Positions 13,931 to 15,451 of a DNA stretch of 15,451 nucleotides are shown piece after piece. This stretch comes from Pseudomonadota bacterium. Lineage in GTDB: Bacteria; Pseudomonadota; Alphaproteobacteria; Rhizobiales; Xanthobacteraceae. The number at the start of each line of letters is the position of its first letter. Position 1 is the first letter of the stretch. The stretch lies in contig JAEWHT010000434.1 in the NCBI GenBank assembly GCA_023387695.1, positions 1-15,451 on the forward strand, in the 5' to 3' direction. The notes under the pieces are model-generated. The model saw only the letters and a program-made list of their open reading frames with translations. It had not been told where the DNA came from and did not search any database. The translations under genes and the position numbers were made by a program.

Positions 13931-13973
13931 GCGGTGGTTGAGGCGGCGTTAGTACGCCCAAAGCAGCACGGCG

Positions 13974-14651
13974 CTAGTGCTCGTGCCCATGCTCCGGCAA
14001 CGTCACCCCGAATACCTTCACCAGATCCTGCACCTGCTCCGGCGACAAATGCCGCGGGTTCATCCCGCGCAGCAACAGATACAGCTTCGCCGTCTCCTCC
14101 AGCTCCTCCGTCGCGAACACCGCCGCTTCCAGCGTGTCGCCGGCGACGACGGGGCCGTGATTGGCGAGCAGCACGGATGAATATTTCCCGGCCAGCCCCT
14201 TGATTGCATCCGCGACCGCGGGATCGCCGGGGCGGTAATAGGGCACGAGTGCGGTGGCGCCGCATTTCATCAGATAATAGGCCGTCATCGGCGGCAGCGC
14301 GGCGCGCGGGTCGATTTCGGGCAGCATCGAGAGCGCGACCGAATGGGTGGAGTGCAGATGCACGATCGCGCGTGCGCTTCCGCGTGTGTCGTAGAGTGCG
14401 GTGTGCAGCGGAACTTCCTTGGTCGGGGCATCGCCCGAAACCAGCCGGCCCTGCTGATCCAGCCGCGACAGCTTTGCCGGATCGAGAAAGCCGAGCGAGG
14501 CGTTGGTCGGCGTCACCAGCCAGCCGCCGCCATCCAGCCGGACGCTGATATTGCCCGAAGACCCCGGCGTCAGCCCGCGCTCGAACAGGGACCGTCCGAA
14601 CCGACAGATGTCTTCGCGCAGCCTTATTTCGTCGCTCGTTTCGGTTTTCAT
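13974..14651 (-). CDS. otnC: 3-oxo-tetronate 4-phosphate decarboxylase (class II aldolase family)
   Basis: This is a 225-residue zinc-dependent class II aldolase/adducin-fold enzyme. In the four-carbon sugar acid pathway OtnC decarboxylates 3-oxo-tetronate 4-phosphate to dihydroxyacetone phosphate. Visible marks are the phosphate loop TPGSSGNISVR (28-38), TPTNASLGFLDP (47-58), the catalytic-type E79 in PTKEVPLH, zinc ligands H98 and H100 in HLHSTH, and H165 in ANHGPV. The wording agrees with OtnC rather than fuculose or ribulose phosphate aldolases. The neighbouring ltnD supports this. The start is uncertain: ATG 14651 gives the family length, while ATG 14660 would add three residues and a further in-frame ATG at 14726 has no conserved leader. 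The protein ends in a His-rich HGHEH tail. Confidence 0.85.
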   Translation of the reverse strand: MKTETSDEIRLREDICRFGRSLFERGLTPGSSGNISVRLDGGGWLVTPTNASLGFLDPAKLSRLDQQGRLVSGDAPTKEVPLHTALYDTRGSARAIVHLHSTHSVALSMLPEIDPRAALPPMTAYYLMKCGATALVPYYRPGDPAVADAIKGLAGKYSSVLLANHGPVVAGDTLEAAVFATEELEETAKLYLLLRGMNPRHLSPEQVQDLVKVFGVTLPEHGHEH

Positions 14652-14777
14652 GGCCGTCATGTCCGCTTGTCTCACGCTTTGGCAGCGCGGCCAAGCCGTG
14701 TTATTCGAGGTCACGAGCCGCCGCAAAGGGCGGCCGTCCGGGAAACGTTCGCAAGAATAAGTTGAAGGGTCAGTTGC
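14652..14777. promoter_or_regulatory. Divergent promoter region between otnC and ltnD
   Basis: This 126 nt gap must hold the promoters of both genes. It contains TTTGGC-N6-GCCAAG (14678-14695), an imperfect dyad of the size bound by LacI/GntR/DeoR-type regulators. A GC hairpin follows, GCCGCC, GCAAAG, GGCGGC (14717-14734). No regulator gene is in view and I found no convincing -35/-10 pair, so operator status is tentative. Confidence 0.4.
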
Positions 14778-15451
14778 ATGTCCGCCTCCACGTCACCAAA
14801 CCAGCGCATCGCCGTCATCGGGCTCGGCTCGATGGGATACGGCATGGCGACCTCGCTGAAGCGCGCCGGCCATAGCGTGACCGGCTGCGACGTTTCGGCT
14901 GACGCGGTGGCGCGGTTTGTGAAGGATGGCGGCGCCGGTGCTACGACGCCGGCCGAGGCGGCCAAGGGCGCCGATATCGTCGTCAGCGTGGTCGTCAATG
15001 CGGCCCAGACCGAGACGATCCTGTTCGGCAAGGATGGCGTCGCCGAAACTCTGCCGAAGGACAGCGTCTTCATCTCGTCGGCGACCATGGATCCCGACGT
15101 GGCGCGGCGCCTCGCCAAGCAGCTGGAGGCTACGGGCCGCAATTATCTGGATGCACCAATCTCCGGGGGCGCGCAGCGTGCAGCCGAGGGCGAGTTGACG
15201 ATTCTCGCTTCGGGCAGCTCCGCCGCGTTTGCGAAGGCGCGGCCCGCGCTCGATGCCATGGCTGCTAAGCTCTACGAGCTCGGCGATGCCGCGGGGCAGG
15301 GCGCGGCTTTCAAGATGATCAACCAGCTGCTCGCCGGCGTGCATATTGCCGCCGCGAGCGAGGCGATGGCGTTCGCTGCCAAGCAGGGTCTCGACATCCG
15401 CAAGGTCTATGAGGTGATCACGGCCTCCGCCGGCAATTCCTGGATGTTCGA
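14778..15451 (+). CDS. ltnD: L-threonate dehydrogenase, LtnD-like (5' part only)
   Basis: The first 224 residues of a 3-hydroxyisobutyrate dehydrogenase-family enzyme; the frame is still open at the window edge, so about 75 residues are missing. LtnD oxidises L-threonate to 2-oxo-tetronate. IAVIGLGSMGYGMA (11-24) is the nucleotide loop, and D39 in GCDVS indicates NAD preference. DAPISGGAQRAAEGELTI (125-142) is the substrate loop, and K179 in FKMINQLL is the catalytic lysine, with N182 near it. ATG 14778 has AAGGG 8 nt upstream. It is divergent from otnC, an enzyme of the same pathway, which favours threonate over tartronate semialdehyde (GlxR/GarR) or hydroxyisobutyrate. These alternatives remain possible from sequence alone. 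Confidence 0.85.
   Translation, partial: MSASTSPNQRIAVIGLGSMGYGMATSLKRAGHSVTGCDVSADAVARFVKDGGAGATTPAEAAKGADIVVSVVVNAAQTETILFGKDGVAETLPKDSVFISSATMDPDVARRLAKQLEATGRNYLDAPISGGAQRAAEGELTILASGSSAAFAKARPALDAMAAKLYELGDAAGQGAAFKMINQLLAGVHIAAASEAMAFAAKQGLDIRKVYEVITASAGNSWMF

Noticed and set aside
13879..14694. A 271-codon open frame on - in another frame over otnC.
   Set aside because: It is out of frame with the class II aldolase motifs, extends into the dispersed repeat, and has low-complexity Arg/Ala content.

Overview
The window is GC-rich and densely coding, with Shine-Dalgarno-led starts. Its protein families are typical of soil and root-associated Alphaproteobacteria: an Aap-type polar amino acid permease, a full HAAT (branched-chain-type) ABC transporter, a TtuC-like tartrate dehydrogenase and a DUF1445 hydro-lyase. 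It also carries a roughly 100 bp palindromic repeat of the kind scattered through Bradyrhizobium-type genomes. Bradyrhizobium or a close relative is the best guess, made from general familiarity and not from a search. Sixteen protein genes are recognised, two of them cut by the window edges. I saw no rRNA, tRNA, CRISPR array, insertion sequence or phage gene. No gene-free stretch exceeds 300 bases; the longest are about 120 to 180 bases, and those with visible structure are described.

Layout. (1) 1-307: the C-terminal end of an amino acid ABC permease on +, closed by a hairpin shared with the convergent amidase. (2) 1770-2593 on -: an SDR protein then an amidase. They are divergent from ttuC (+, 2750-3823) across a short region with three copies of a TGCAnTGCA motif. 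(3) 3891-8099 on -: a compact four-gene unit read lysR, M20 carbamoylase/amidohydrolase, D-2-hydroxyacid dehydrogenase, LDH2-family dehydrogenase, with gaps of 31, 12 and 11 nt. It ends at a hairpin shared with the convergent ttuC. (4) 8219-13793 on +: a DUF1445 hydro-lyase, then a periplasmic binding protein and livHMGF. The lysR/DUF1445 divergent region has an AT-rich LysR-type box. (5) 13831-13930: the palindromic repeat. (6) 13974 to the end: otnC (-) and ltnD (+), divergent genes of L-threonate breakdown.

How they fit. The central part reads as one catabolic island. A HAAT importer brings in a small amide, ureide or amino acid derivative. The amidase and the M20 enzyme would open C-N bonds. 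The DUF1445 protein would act on a cyclic or hydroxylated acid. Three 2-hydroxyacid dehydrogenases of unrelated folds would handle the acids released. The single LysR protein probably controls both divergent halves, and half of its candidate box recurs in front of the amidase gene. The real substrate cannot be read from sequence alone. The otnC-ltnD end belongs to the known four-carbon sugar acid pathway that yields dihydroxyacetone phosphate; its kinase and isomerase should lie outside the window.

No wholly new type of system is obvious. The most interesting points are the uncharacterised gene combination, the SDR protein without the usual catalytic Ser and Lys, the LivG with a degenerate signature motif, and the shared regulatory motifs.
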